A stretch of 64,000 nucleotides of DNA from Gavia stellata (lineage: Eukaryota; Chordata; Aves; Gaviiformes; Gaviidae): NCBI RefSeq assembly GCF_030936135.1, contig NC_082610.1, positions 16,254,428-16,318,427 of the forward strand, given 5' to 3'. The first letter of the stretch is position 1, and each line of letters opens with the position of its first letter. Positions 50,461 through 64,000 of this stretch are shown here, piece after piece. A program made the position numbers and the translations under genes. The notes beneath the pieces are model-generated. The model had not been told where the DNA came from. It made no database searches and saw only the letters and a program-made list of their open reading frames with translations.

Positions 50461-52976
50461 TGCAGGTATCTAAGATCTTTGCCCCCTTCCTTCTCTTCCT
50501 CCCCAGCAGGATAAGGTGGTGTTTGTGTTAATTCACAGTTGTTAGGATAGTCAGTGTTTGGGAACCAGGAGCTTTCAGCTGAGATTCTGCGCTAGTGCTC
50601 ACATTGAAATTGGACAGTTAAGGTTCATTAATGAACCCTCAGGAAAGCTTTTGTAGTCCTTCCAAATAAACATTTTTACTCTTTTTAAATAAAAGCTGGT
50701 TGGGGTCCTATGGAAAGTTCTCAACAGCTTGACTTGCCATCCTGGCATATGCTATACAGCTCTGATCTGGAAGAGGAAAGGCTTATGTGGCAAAACTCTC
50801 ACTTACCTTTCCCTCATGTTCTCCCTCCCCATCCTGCAGAAGGATCTGCTTTCCTCAGTGGGTGATTTATGAAGGACAAGTTTCCAACACTGAGAAGGAG
50901 ACAGGAAAAAGGATAGTGGGGAAGAGATGTGGAAAAAGGTACTCCCAAGGGATTTCTTCCAGCTTTCTTTTGTACATTCCAGAGCATTTCAACCTTGCTG
51001 CGTTCATTTAAACTGATTTTTCTCTACATAAACTACATCCCGTAGGTACGAGAAGGCTTATGGCATCCTAGTTCCTGAATAACCATACTGTCTCGAGGCT
51101 TAGAGGCTGGGGTGATTTCTGCTCATCCTTTACCCTGGCCCGGTACAGCTAAGCTCAGGAACTGGGGAAACAGGAGTGGGAACAGATGCTCATCGCCCTT
51201 CACAAGGGGAGCTTATTCTGCAGCTGTCTGAGGTGGGACACACTTCGCACAGGGGAGCTCCACAGACAGTGCTCTGGGGGCTTCTGCCAAGCGTGAGCAG
51301 GTAGGGAGAAGAAGGAGGAGAGCCGCCCCACACGCCTTCCCCTACCCACAGGCACCCCTCTCCCCAGGGAGAGACTTCATCAAAGGGGCCCTGATGGAGC
51401 TGCTCTCCCACCTTGGGCCTTTCTGCAAGGTCTCCCCTGCAGAGGCGTATCTAATCCTGCACTGAAGCTGGCTGCAGTAATTCTCACCATATACTTTGAC
51501 AATTAACGAGACAGCCTAATTTTAACTGCACGCTGCATTACAGCTCTGGAAAAATGAGAATCTTTCCACATTAAATGAAGTTTCCCCTGCACTTGTAGTA
51601 CAATGGAATTACAGATAGACATCTATTAACTACCATTCTATCATTCATTATTAATATAGTTCCTAAAATCCCATTTTATTCCTATTTTCTCCCATCAAGG
51701 GACATGTTACTGCAAATCCTTATATAACCCATTAGTAAGCATGGTACAGTCTTCTCTGCGTCCTGTCCAAAGAAGCCTTTGCCAAGCCAGCTAGAAAGTG
51801 TTCACCACTCACACCAAGTCCCACGTTCAGTCCCTATCGAATCAGCTGAGGTGGGAGCAGGCACACACAAATAACTCCTGGGAATTGTCACTCTGACTTC
51901 AGAAGTAATAAATTTAAAAACCATCACCAGAAAAAAAAAAAATCATAGCAGCCATGCAGAATCATGACTTCATTGGTCTGAGTTGTTCAGAAATACATAG
52001 GATGATATGATGTCTGCCCAGAACATCTTACAATCTCTTTGAAGCCACAGCCTCATAGAGAGATGAGAGGGATGATGTTACCCACCTGACAAATCTATGG
52101 CTGGTTAGTACAGACTTAGCAGTTTCAATTCAAGGAAGGTTTGGGGTTTTTTTAATCCATTTGCCTATTTCTAATTTTATTTCTATTATTCTAAAACCCT
52201 AAAAAAGAACAGCATCTGTTGCCATTTAATTTTTTTTTTTTAATCTTACTTAATTTTAATGTTTCTAGGTTACAAAATTTACTTGATTTAGCCAAGGCTG
52301 TGATTGTATGGATCATACCATCATATGCATACACATATATATGCCTTCCTATCGCTGCCACCTCCTACGATGCTGAGTGGGATTTCCATATGAGGAAGGA
52401 CTTCAAAATTAAACCATCCCAAAATACTTCTGAAAATGTAACCTTGGTGCCACTGAAATCGATATGAATTTAGTGACTAGTTTCAGTATGATATTTGGTC
52501 CCTTCTCTCTTTAATCCATCCCTATGTGCCTTCAATTATTTTCTTTGCCCTTCTCCTGACATTTGCTATTTTGGTTTTGGCTAGGAAAAAAAGGCAACAA
52601 AATACTGGTATTCTCTGTTGGTGTATCATGAGACAAAGGATGAAAAGATCTGTGGATCAATTATAATATTTCTGTTTTAGAACTGCTCACAAAAATGTGA
52701 TACATTAGACTATACACCTAGGACAACTATTTTTTCATCTTGTTTTTTCTTCTGCTGTGCAGTCCAGTGTTCAATGATATTCATCTTTCTTATTTTTAAA
52801 AATACATGACTGATCTGTGTATATTTATGGTAGCAGTTTAGTAAAGTCTATACATGTTGCCTTTCTTTTAACATAAGGAGAGATGTTAGCAAATCAGCAA
52901 CAGAGGGCCCAGCCTTACTGTTACTGAAATTCAGTGCTAAATTACCACCAACTTCAAGGACAGAAATGAATTTTCC

Positions 52977-53023
52977 TGCAGTATGGTTAATTAATTGCAG
53001 CAAATTAATTGCAGCATACTGCA
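52977..53023. repeat. 47-bp imperfect hairpin with AT-rich homeodomain-type core
   Basis: TGCAGTATG (52977-52985) and CATACTGCA (53015-53023) are perfect 9-bp inverted arms. Between them AATTAATTGCAGCA is present twice in direct orientation, carrying TAATTA-type homeodomain cores. No promoter or microRNA precursor length is evident. Confidence 0.7.
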
Positions 53024-56000
53024 TTTATAATAGGTACATTACATATTTCCATTCCAAAGCACTGAAGCGCAATATATCTTAGCAATTTATTAGGAACATA
53101 CATATTGAAATATATATTTTCATAATCGTTTAAAGACATGAGCATCTTTAGCACGTTGCATCAAAACATAGAGCTCTAATACTGACAAAGCTCTTCATGT
53201 TATTGGCATTTTTTACTGCAAAGGACTATAGAATACATCCCCATTCAAACCACATGACTTCAATTAATGTCCAACCAAATCATACCCAAGCGCTGTATTT
53301 CATAATAAAAAGGGCAAGCAGTGGTGTTCAGATTGAAAAATTGGGCCCTAATTGATACTCAAGTGTGTAATTCTTTCTCATGCAAACACAGATGGCAAAA
53401 CTGAGTTTCCATTTTGCATAGGCTTGATTTTATGAAATTTCAGTGCATTCTTGGGGGATAAGACTAATAGAACAGCCATTTTGAGATCTTTGCAATTGTA
53501 TTACAATTAGCTTCTTGTTACTATATGCTGAATTTGATCTGAGGAAAGAACAGTATTAGAAGGCTGACTTGGCTTTCTCTACTGAATATTGCATTACTTA
53601 AATATGTGATTCATTCCAAACTGTACACAGGAGTGTTAGGATCGGATGAAATCAGAGAAATCTATGAATTTATGGAGAACCGCCCCCTCTCCCTGGAATA
53701 TAAACCAAATACTGTCATTTCTAGCATAATTTTTACATCTCTCTCCTGTACTCAGTAAGGACCCAGATTTTGCTATCTTCACTCCTACTCTTGTAGTGAT
53801 AGCTTACTCCAGGAATATCCCCTTTTCCTTCAGGCTGAGAACAAGGTACTACCCACCACAGGTAAAGGTGAAAGGACTAGACCCTAAATGATTTTCATTT
53901 CTTTCAGATATGATTTATAAGGTATATTGGGGGCTCTAATAAATCATGCTATAAAAATTATGAATCCAAGGCTTTTTACAGTGATTGCTTATGATGTAAG
54001 ACCCTTTAATGACAGTAAGTTAAAATTGCATTGTAATGGCCCTTTGTAAATGCAATAAATCTCCGATTTCAGTGCACTGCAGACAGCCAGTGAGTTGTGT
54101 GCTGCACACAAGCTACCAACACAGGCATACGCTGCTGGCACACACTTACGTAATTATGTTGATACTTCAGAGGCAGCAGTAAATCTCAGCACTGCTAGAT
54201 TTACTTTGAGCAAATGTTCGGTCAAGACCGTTGTGGTGTTGTGACCGCATGAACGGTTTAAAATATCCTACTGGCTTTTTACTTGAAAATCTGGGAAAGA
54301 ATGTCCATTTTAAGAAGCAGTAAGATGGATTATTTAGTTTTAAATAACAAAGGCAAAACCTATTCCTTCCGAGTCTTATAATTTCCCAGAGACAAACAGG
54401 AGTTAAAACAGGCATTTTGGTCTGCACAACCAAACTGAATCCATCTACTTTCTTCCATTTCCTGGATCATCTACTTAGCATTCACAAAAAAATTAAAAAT
54501 GTGCACCGAAATACACCAACAGAATAATAGCTCCTTGTTTCAACTGCAGCAGAATCCCTATTCCTGCCCACTTTTGTCCTCCAAAAACACATTTAAAACT
54601 TTACCTGCATTTCCCTACTCAAATACAGAAAGATCTGGTCAGTTGAGGTCACTTATTATTTGACATGCATCAGAAATTCAGCTGCAGATTTCACTTTGAA
54701 AATTCATTCCAATAACCCTGTTTTGTTTTTCAGTTTGGATTCTTGCAGTCTTCATTACGCCGGATCAATTGACAGGTATAGAGGTATAGATGGTAGAGGC
54801 CAGTTTTGTGATTTACCCAGTTATTAATTAAACGAAAACCTTCAATCAGAATACTTCTAATTTGATAACAGACTTCCAAAAAATGAACAGGGAGAAAGCC
54901 CTACCTCCAGCGGAAGGGAGGTCATGTCTTATAGCAGAAAAGGACATAGGCAAGGAGTTAAGAGACCATCAGTAAAATCCCACCCCACCTCATAGAGCCG
55001 CTGCCACAGTTGGCACTGATTTTAGTGGGATCCAGCCAGAGACCCATGCGTATCTATTTCAGGCAAAATTTTTCAGGACAAGGACAATTGTATAATTGCC
55101 ACAATACTCAAAGCAAAAGGGCTTGCCTTCACAGCAGCCTCTGCTCTCTACTCTAAAAACAAGACAACGTGATATCAGCCACATTGTGCTAGTCCTGTTT
55201 CTTTTTTTAGCATGGATCTCCCCATTGCTTATAGTGCAGAGTTTTGCAAGAAATCTAGTGACAGTACGTCTTAGCACTTCTTGGGTATGTGTCCTGCATA
55301 CTGCGGAACTGATTTTAACTCAGGCTTTTTCAGTAAAGCACTTTGTAAGGACAAACCAAGAACAACCTAACCATGCTATGATAGCTCAACCAATACCAGA
55401 CTGAGTCAATTGCTGGGGCGTGGTGGTGTTTGGTTTTCTTTTTTGGGGGCGGTAGCAGATCAGCTTATATCTGAATTTTGCTTAAGCAATATTGAAATTT
55501 AGTGTTCAGCTGATAGGAGTTCAAGTGTTTATCTTACCAAGAAGTCCCAAAGGTGCTAGTGATTTTATTAAAAGACCTAATGTAAATTTCAAAACTGTAT
55601 AGATTACTTGAAATGTTAGTTATGTCTAAGCAGCAGGAAATCAATAGTGCAAAAGTGCATTCACTGTTCTAAAGAAAACATCTTTTGGAGAACCTGCTCC
55701 GCTAAGAAAAGCGGCTCATTTTACCTTGTAAGTGTCAGTGACGTGGACTAAAGACAAATGAAAAGTTTGAAATTCCATAGCAATTCTATAGCGTATTCAA
55801 CTCCAAAACACAGATTTATTTTCACATATGTACTACCATCAGCTACAGCAACTCCTAAAACTGCACATTTACTGTCCTCAAAGGAAATCTTGGCTAGGTC
55901 AGCAGGGTAAGCCTTTGTTCTTATTAGGTGATCTTTAATATTCATTCAGAACAGTCCACACATGTCCACAGAAATATACACTGACCTACATGTTATGAAT

Positions 56001-59000
56001 TTACTAGAAAGCAAAAAAAAAACCCCAAAAAACCCCCCAAAACTGGAGACTTGGACAGATGATTGCAAGCAACTGAATTAATGCAGCTTATCAAGCGAGC
56101 ATTTGTTAGCAGATCTGACTAAAGTCATTATTTGCGCACCCTACTAGCTTGCATTCGTTAGCTCTGAAGAATCCTCTCAGGGGTTTCAGCTAGCATCTAC
56201 AGCATGCCAGGTACGAAGGCAGGCCATATTCGTATAGCTCAGCAAATGAACATTTGCAATGGCACAAGCACACAAACAGCACATTGTATTAGCTCATTAA
56301 GCCACGCCATTTGGGTATGCTTCAGCCCTTCTCATTTTCTATGAATTTTACTGTGTGTGGAATCATATAAGACATTTGATCTTAGTATGTCACTTTCAAA
56401 ATAGGAAAACAACTTTTCTCAGGTTACTTGCTTTGCATTTTTTCGCCTCTTCCTTGCTATATGATTATTGCAGTAACTAGCACAATAAGGTTATAATCTC
56501 TGTTGACACTTCTAAATGCTATTGCCATAAAACCAATAGAGTAAGCACCTCTGGGAAGAATTTACACTATACTCAGATGTAGTGTTTCCCAGACCAACCT
56601 GGACTGGAGCAGATCATCACCCAAAACTATGATTCTTCAAAAGGTGCAGTATGTGTATGAGCTGTGCCAACTGTGCAAAGACAGCAGGAGTGGGCACCCA
56701 CCATCTCTCCATCACTCCAGCATCACGGAAACCTAGCAGTCAGTTCCTACATCTTCACTTCTGAGGCCAGATCCATGAAAGGATGTAGCCATGTGAGTTC
56801 AAATTTACAATTCCCAAAACAGTAACCCTGCAGATGTAATTTTTTAAAACGCATAGTAAAATTTCCCAGTGCCTACAGTATTGTTTCTGCCTGTGCCCAG
56901 AACTGCTTTAGTATTTCTGGCAACTGCCTTATATCAAAGCCTTGTTAATGCCCATGATTTTTCTTCACTAACAGGCACAGACCTTTAAATGTACTTGCCG
57001 AATACACACTGAATATAAGCTGTTACCAAAAACACACTCAAATGAAAACAGGTGATATAAGTAGTGTGGAACAGTTCCCCGGATGCAGTAATCCAGTGGC
57101 TACAGTTTTTTGCTTAGAACGTGAAATTTCAGGTTTAATATCTTCCTCCAACTGCAGGATTTCAAATTTTCATCCATCTCCACTCAAGAGACTTCCCAAT
57201 TTCAGACAGCTGCATAATCCAGGCAGTTAGTGAAGTTGATCCAGTTTGCACAGCATGAGGCATTCACAAACCAATATACTGGGTATGTGGCAAAGCAGCA
57301 TTTCCCAATAATGTGGAACTAAGAAGGTGTTCCTGTGTGGTAATTCTGGGCTAGTGAATTCAGCAAGGTTAATAGCAGAAAACAGATATATGTAGTGACA
57401 TTGTCAGAGACAGTGCAACTTTACCGTGTGATGACACTAGTTTTTTATTTTCACTCACTCACTAGTTCGAAGCCAGTTCCTGTTAGGAAATAACTGTATG
57501 TCGTCGTCATGTGGTTGACTCCAGGATGAGCCACGTGCCATGATTTAGTGATCGCTGTGCAGCCCCTGTGGAGAAGAAATGTACAAAACACACAAAAAAA
57601 GTATGAGATGATATGCAGAAGTAGATGATATACAGAATTAGAGAGCACTTTTTCACCCCAGAGTCTGAGCAGTTCTGCCGCACTGGAAAGCGAGCTCCAA
57701 GTCAGCGTAAGGACACATCATGTCATTTGTTTTGAAAAGACCTACGTTTCCCAGGTCTATCAGTCTGTCACCTTTCAGTCACACCACGTAAATAGAAGCA
57801 TTCTTAAAATCTTTGAAGGCTGCCTTTTCATCAATATTTTAACATAAACTTTCTTTTAATTTAAATGGAAATTGATCACTTACATTTTATTACTTTTTAA
57901 TGTTTCAAAGGGCATTATCACCATTAAGGGAAAGTGATCTAAATTAAACTATTGCCAGGATAAATTTAACTTGGAAAAGCACTAGAACAAGTCTTTACAA
58001 GATTAGGGCCTCTTACAGCACGTATGCTTTACCTCTGGCATTAACAACCAACACAGAAGTGATCAATAAACATTCTAGCTATTACATTCACTGTCTTCAT
58101 GATGCACATAATACTAGTTAAAAATCTTAGTGGAAACTGTGAAGGGTATATTGTTAAATATCCCTCTCTACTATAATTTACCTTATATAGGAGTCTTGCC
58201 AGGGGCTTTAATGAAGCAGAGGCAGTTTTGCAGTTTTACCATCTGTTATCAAATCTACTCCTGCTACAACAGAAACACAATTGTATTAGAATTTAGAAGT
58301 GACAAATATTGAAAAAAATATTTTCTTTCATTGTTTAAATAGCTTTGCTGTGCAGTCTAAAGAACAAAATAAAACATTTTAAAAACTGATTTAATTAAAA
58401 AACAAGATACAGCAAAAGAATAATGATGGAGTTCTACATAACTACAACACAACAAAGAGTTATAAATAAGAAATCATGTTATATTCCACAGCTTTCAGAT
58501 TTAGGTTTTAATTCAGGATAACATGTCCTATTTTTATATCCTGCAGAAGAAAAAAAAATCAACAAAAAACCTCTTTGAAATATGAATGGCATTGAAAATT
58601 TTAAAAACGCTACGCCTATGCTATCTAATATAGGACCATAGGACCAAATTGCCGAGTACTCAGGAACTGAATCCTCCTATCCCTCTTTCTATCCTAAGGA
58701 CCTGCAGGGTAAAAACTCCAAAGAACACTACAGTTTAGCTTCACTTATGTGCAATGGACTAAAAATGAATACTTAATATTTATATGAATCACTGTCAGTG
58801 TCAAGTAAGATGAAGCTTATAAAAATAGAACCAAATCAAGGAATGAGTTTTAAGACTCAGTGGGTAAATGCCTCTTTACGTACGGTATTATTTATAGATA
58901 TTTTTCTAATCTGTTCTGTCATCTTGTCTCTTAAATTATTAGAAAGAGAGAAAGGAGGGACTATGGCAAATGTAGATGAAACTGTGGCAGGAATATGAAT

Positions 59001-59342
59001 AAAAGCCAGGAAGTTTGGAGCTGTGATCCTAGGCCTCTTGTTCTCTGTATGTTCTACAAGAAAACCATTCCAGCCTATTTTGTAATTAAATATGTAAATT
59101 TTTTTTAACTGCTCTCTCGCAACAAGAGGAATGGTGTTTTCCATACTCTGTCTCTGGCATCCTAAAGGCCCTCTGCTGCATCTGAAAACATGCTGAAAAC
59201 TAGCTAATCACGAGCAGGTTTCAGACATTGCGCTAACTCCTGCGTCAGTGGTCTTGCTAAGCCTTGGACATCCTGCACTAGCAAAATTCCCCTTTAGATA
59301 CAAATGTTGATCTCACAAAGGAGGTCTCAACAGGAAGTTCAG

Positions 59343-59392
59343 GACCAGATCCTGATTTTCATAGCTCCCCTTGAAGTCAATGACAGCTGCAG
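59343..59392. repeat. possible relic of the palindromic amniote repeat
   Basis: GACCAGATCCTGATTTTCAT leads into AGCTCCCCTTGAAGTCAATG, the expected order of one arm of the element described at 4395-4490. Confidence 0.4.
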
Positions 59393-61576
59393 ATGGTCTC
59401 TCAAGTTGCTCCCCAAAGGTTCTTAAGCTAGGCATTGAAAACTTTTAAAAATGTCAGTTGTGATAGCTTTGTGCGTCTATTTATCATCATCTGATAAGGA
59501 GATTGCCAGTACTAATATCTCCCTGCATCATGAAGGTTCTGTGAGTCTTAACTATTTATGAAAATACTTTTAAAAACTTCTACAAAAAGGACAAGATATC
59601 AACAAAATATTGTTAGAATTTTAAACAAGTATTCAATATTGAAGGGCAAAATACTCAAGACAATTAGGATGAAAGTCACCTTGTAAGCAAATTCAAAGGA
59701 AGGGGGCACATCCACAAAGCTTCTGCTGCGTTCTTGCAAATAGGGGAAAGTTACCTTTAACATGTAGGAATCTGGGGAGGTCATCCTTATTTTCATTCTG
59801 CTAGGAGGTGGAGAACTCTGCTGTGAAGCAATTAAAGCATTTATTCCCTTTTGCAGAGACTCACATTACACAACCTCTATCAGGCAGGAATTAAAACTGG
59901 GTAAAGCAGGCATCTACTCTGTTCCCTGGATCTATGTGGTTATGGAATACTGCACAGGGGGACTATGTATCCATAGGCTTTTGTTTTGATCATTTGAGTA
60001 CCATTTTTGTAAGCACCAATGTGAAGTACTTTTTTGTACTTTCTTCATCCAGGAAGGATTTTGAAGTAGCTGTATGTCTGCTGAGAACAACACACACAAC
60101 TGTTCTTTGATTTTATGACATTTCTTGCAAATATAAGTTTTTCCTGCTCTTGACTTCAGCAGCAAGGTCTAATTCAGACCACTGAGAAATTTAATCTAAT
60201 CTCATTTTATCCTGATTGTCCTAAATCTATTTTAGAAGTAAGATGTACATGTTTACAGGTGTGAGAATTGTGGCAAGTTTAAGCAGAGATCCTAGACGTG
60301 AATGTTAGGAACAACAGCTCTTTTTTTTTTTTTGCCATAAGGATATCTGATCACATTGGTCATCCCAACAGCCAGCCAGGTTTTATTTAGCAATGCCAGT
60401 CTAATAGATGTTATTTCCACTTATGGTAGCTGTGGGCCCATCATTAATTCTAGTAACTGCAAAACTTATAGTAGAAATCCCTTTCTGTGGCATCCCTTAC
60501 TCCTCACTTTGACAACTTTAGCAAAAGAACAAAAAAAAAAAAAAAAGAGATTTCTACTATGAGCTTCTACATGACTGTCCAGATACAGAGATACAGCAGT
60601 AGTTTTGTCTAAAGATCTTTCTACAAGAGCTGTAATGTACACAAATGGCAAAGGGCTCAGAAATACATTCAGAAAAACGCAGCTGACAATTTATGTGTGG
60701 AAACCACATTCACAAGCCCTGTACCATGTTTATAGAGAGACCAGAAGATGTATTTTGAGAGGCATATCAATAAAGATTTGGATACAAATGGAAAAAAATA
60801 CCTTCTCATTCACTACCTGCACTCCATATGATACTAGCTGTAATCAAGAAAAATTTCAAGACGACATGGAGCTATCAAGCTGCATAATTCCTGCTAGTGC
60901 TCACTGCAAGTGCTCACCGCAGCCCTGCTATTAAATTGCCCACAGGCCACAGAAACGCTCTTACGCCAACTCACTAGCCCAAATTACGAATTCCTCTAGT
61001 TAACAAACTCACCGCAGGCTTGCAGCTTAGGATAGAACACATTTTTTCACACCTACCTTCATCAAAATGCTAAGTAGTCACTCATGGTTTTGAATCTTCC
61101 ATTATGCTGAGGCAGTGATTTTATTTTTTAAAGGCAGACATAGAAAGAGGCGAGCCAAAAGTAAAGTCATCATGTGTGTCACCAGCCCCTCTTTAACATT
61201 TATTCCACAGCCTTATTTGTCTTTCAAATCCAGCTACTTGTGACGGTTGTGAGGAAGGCCAAGGCTGATGAATTTTTTTGGGTTTGTGTTTTTGGAAACT
61301 TTGCAGATGATGTTTAGGGAGACTTCTCACAATACACAGACTTTTTGGCTAAGAAACAGGTTTTGGAGTATCAACAGTATTATATGTATTCTGCAGATTC
61401 AGATCTAGAGCTGGTCAAATAAATGTAGATACATTTTCTTTTTGGCAAGAAAAGATTTTTTTCTCCCATTTCTCCCCCTTCTCTCAAAGAAGATTTATTC
61501 AAAGTTTCTCACTTTCCTCCATGAGAAAAATCCCAAAGTTTTTTTTCCCCCAGTATTAGTTTCTTTTCCTCTCCTC

Positions 61577-62114
61577 TGTCATGGTTTAACCCCAGCCGGC
61601 AACTAAGCACCACACAGCCGCTCGCTAACTCCTCTGCAGTGGGATGGGGGTCAGAATTGGAGAAAAGGTAAAACTCCTGGGTTGAGATAAAAACAATTTA
61701 ATAGGACAGAAAAAGGAAGAAAATAATAATCATAATGATAAAAGAATATACAGAACAAGTGACGCACAATGCAATTGCTCCCCACCTGCTGAACGATGCC
61801 CAGCCAGTTCCGGCTGGCCCCCCCAGCCAACCCCCCCGCCCCCCAATTTTTTTTTTGTTCAGCATGATGTCATATGGTAAGGAATATCCCTTTGGTCAGT
61901 TGGGGTCAGCTGCCCTGGCTGTGTCCCCTCCCACCTTCTTGTGCACTTGGCAGGGCAGTGTGAGAAGCTGAGAAGTCCTTGACTTAGGGTAAGCACTGCT
62001 CAGCAACGAGTAAAACAATGCGTTATCAACATTACTCTCATCCTAAATCCGAAACACAGTACTGTACCAGCTGCTAGGAAGAAAACTAACTCTACCCCAG
62101 CCGAAACCAGGACA
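61577..62114 (-). mobile_element. solo LTR of an avian endogenous retrovirus
   Basis: A 538-bp block begins TGTCATGGTTTAACCCCAGC and ends GAAACCAGGACA on the + strand, giving TG...CA ends and short inverted termini. I recognise it as a very common avian LTR whose usual orientation is the minus strand here, beginning TGTCCTGGTTT, with a CCTATTAAA poly(A) region. In this copy the TATA segment is replaced by an A-rich stretch beside G-rich runs. The flanks TCCTC and CCCTC could be a 5-bp target duplication with one mismatch. No internal retroviral sequence lies on either side, so it is a recombined solo LTR. The exact family name is not claimed. Confidence 0.88.
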
Positions 62115-64000
62115 CCCTCACACCTACTTAATGAAAAAGTGAAAAAGTAAAATGGGAGTCAGAAAGAAAGAATAAAGGAGCAAAGTTTAAGAGGGAATGA
62201 CCAAAAGATAGAAAGCAAAGAATTTTCTGCACAAGATTTTGCTAAAACCTTTGGATAAGGAAAAAGCTTTGCTAGTTTGAAGTCTACAGGACAAATATGA
62301 AAAATGTTATTGAATATTTTCAAGGAAAAAAGGATCTCTCTTTTCCAAATTGCTTTTATAATTTCCATTGAGTTATTTCCAAATACATATCTTCTGCTTG
62401 CAGTCCTTTAGATTGTTTGAGCTGGTTTTTTTGTTTGTTTGTTTTAAAATCAGTTGAGAATAAAACCAGGTGTCCATGTAGATCAGGAAAATACAGGCTT
62501 GCTCATGAATTTTTCCTCAAATGATTCTCAGCCTGGCTCTGTGTTTCTCTAGCCCTTTCTGGACACAAAACCACTCTTCCTTTTAGAAGGATCAACATCA
62601 TCTTGTTCTTGTGATTGTTCCTCTTTCATCCAGAGGCTGTGGCACCAATTCTGTTTTGTAAACAACATTTTAGTTGTTGTTGGATAAGTGATCTCCTACT
62701 CACAGAGCATGGGATGCTATGTAGTGGAGGAACTGCAGTCATCATCAGACGTTAGAAGGACAGTCTCTTGAAGTGGAACTACAGAAAATAGTGGTTCCAA
62801 TGTAAGCAATGAGAAGGAAAATGCCTGGAGTAGGAGTAAATAGGAGATGGGAGGAAGCTTCAGAATTAGAAGAACAAATCACTGTGGGGAGAGGAAAGTC
62901 TCACCCTTCAGTGTTCACTAGACATTAAAGAACAAATAGTGTTGGGACCCTGGAAAGTGAACGTAGGATGACAAATCACCAGCCTACTAGTAGAGAAACA
63001 AGACTGTCAAGAGCTTGAAATCTCAGACTGTGGCAACGTACAGCAAATCCTTTTCCAGCAAGGTGAGAACAACCTAATCAGAATAATTCAAATGAGTTAG
63101 AAATATGCCAGTACATTCTGCATGTGCCGCAAGCAAGAAAGCAGCCCTCACAAGAGCCCGGGAAGAAGGGAATTTGCAGTAATAGATTTTGCGGTCAAAA
63201 GAGCATGTTTTGCTGTTGTGAGCTTGCCAAAAAATAAAAAAAGGGTTAGGCTCCACAGTGAAGAGCCTCATGTATTATCACCAGTGCTAGCACTGGAGAA
63301 GCCTTTGCTGTAAGGACATTTGAGGATTTTGGACGGCGTCTTCCAATGCACTCAGTTTTGACTGGGGCCTGTGAAGGTGAAACACCTTGACAGCTGGCAC
63401 AAGAGCTGGGCGTGGGAAAAAAAAAAAAAAGAAAAAAACCAAGAAGCCAACTTCATCTCTTTAAGAGCTCTAGGGCTAGGCAAACCAGCTTTTCCTCTTA
63501 GGAGTCCTGCACAAGAATTATGGCCTTCACCACACACACAGGCTCCTTTCAGCTGTGATCCAAGACTAAATGGGATTTCAGGAGAAAACAACAGCTGGCC
63601 TAATAAATATATAGGGCACTTGTGGAAGCGAGAGGGAGCCACAGGCTCTGCTCTGTCAGACTAAAAGATGCCATGCAAGTTTTGGCGGCAGTCCCCATAG
63701 GTATTATTCTGGGGGTGATTCTCATTGTGCGTTAAATCCATGGGACAATTAGCACCCCTTTGCCCTTGTTTGATCACATCAATTTAAAAAAAAAAGTCTA
63801 GAATAAATGGGCAATCTTTAATTGAGAATATATGCTGTCTAATGAAAAGATGTGTCTTGTTAATGTATTCTGTTCACTGAGGACTCCAGTATGAACATAT
63901 GTTTAAGATTCAGTGGCAGATACAGTGATAGAGCTGAAGCAACAAAGAAGAGATAAGGTAGCAGACAGAAGCGGTATGATCTTGTGTAGGAAGCGCAGGA

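Noticed and set aside
61270-61290. GGGTTTGTGTTTTTGG similar to the flank of the T40 tract, considered as a distant target duplication
   Set aside because: It is 12.7 kb away and low in complexity; no retrocopy of that size is plausible.

Overview
The window is bird nuclear DNA. Three signs point this way: a CR1 LINE 3' end with the avian ATTCTATGAT-type tail (17236-17584), a solo LTR of a type I recall as abundant in neognath birds (61577-62114), and a 298-residue MYOD1, the length I recall for chicken MyoD. Seeing this LTR type suggests a neoavian rather than a galliform bird, but that rests on recall. All three genes found are on the + strand. Each starts in its own CpG island (about 13.14-14.26, 23.38-25.2 and 44.93-46.6 kb), and the rest is AT-rich intergenic or intronic DNA.

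Layout. 1-13.1 kb: intergenic, with small repeats and one possible SRF/E-box cluster. 13.7-18.7 kb: a three-exon gene for a divergent ferritin-family protein (277 aa). 18.7-23.4 kb: upstream flank of MYOD1. 24.6-28.26 kb: complete three-exon MYOD1, with TATA box, 3'UTR and poly(A) signal. 28.3-44.9 kb: intergenic, with decayed repeats. 46.03-46.60 kb: first coding exon of KCNC1 (Kv3.1), preceded by a GC-rich leader with two uORFs, a 58-bp pure pyrimidine run and two perfect REST half-sites in an everted arrangement. 46.6-64 kb: KCNC1 intron 1, which runs off the window. It holds a T40 tract that looks like the tail of a minus-strand retroposed 3'UTR, a 9-bp-arm hairpin and the solo LTR. The MYOD1-KCNC1 order and orientation match the human 11p15 block.

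The most unusual item is the ferritin-like gene. It aligns without gaps to ferritin H across helices A-D and keeps ferritin intron positions 1 and 2. It has lost ferritin intron 3, most ferroxidase-centre residues (E27, Y34, H65, E107 and Q141 equivalents), and the acidic residues of the 3-fold iron-entry channel (D131, E134). It also has a basic N-terminal extension and a tail of about 71 residues. It looks like an intact, spliced ferritin fold without iron chemistry, placed next to MYOD1. I cannot say from one window whether it is already annotated in birds.

The three genes do not form a pathway. The neighbourhood combines a muscle master regulator, a neuronal potassium channel and the ferritin relative.
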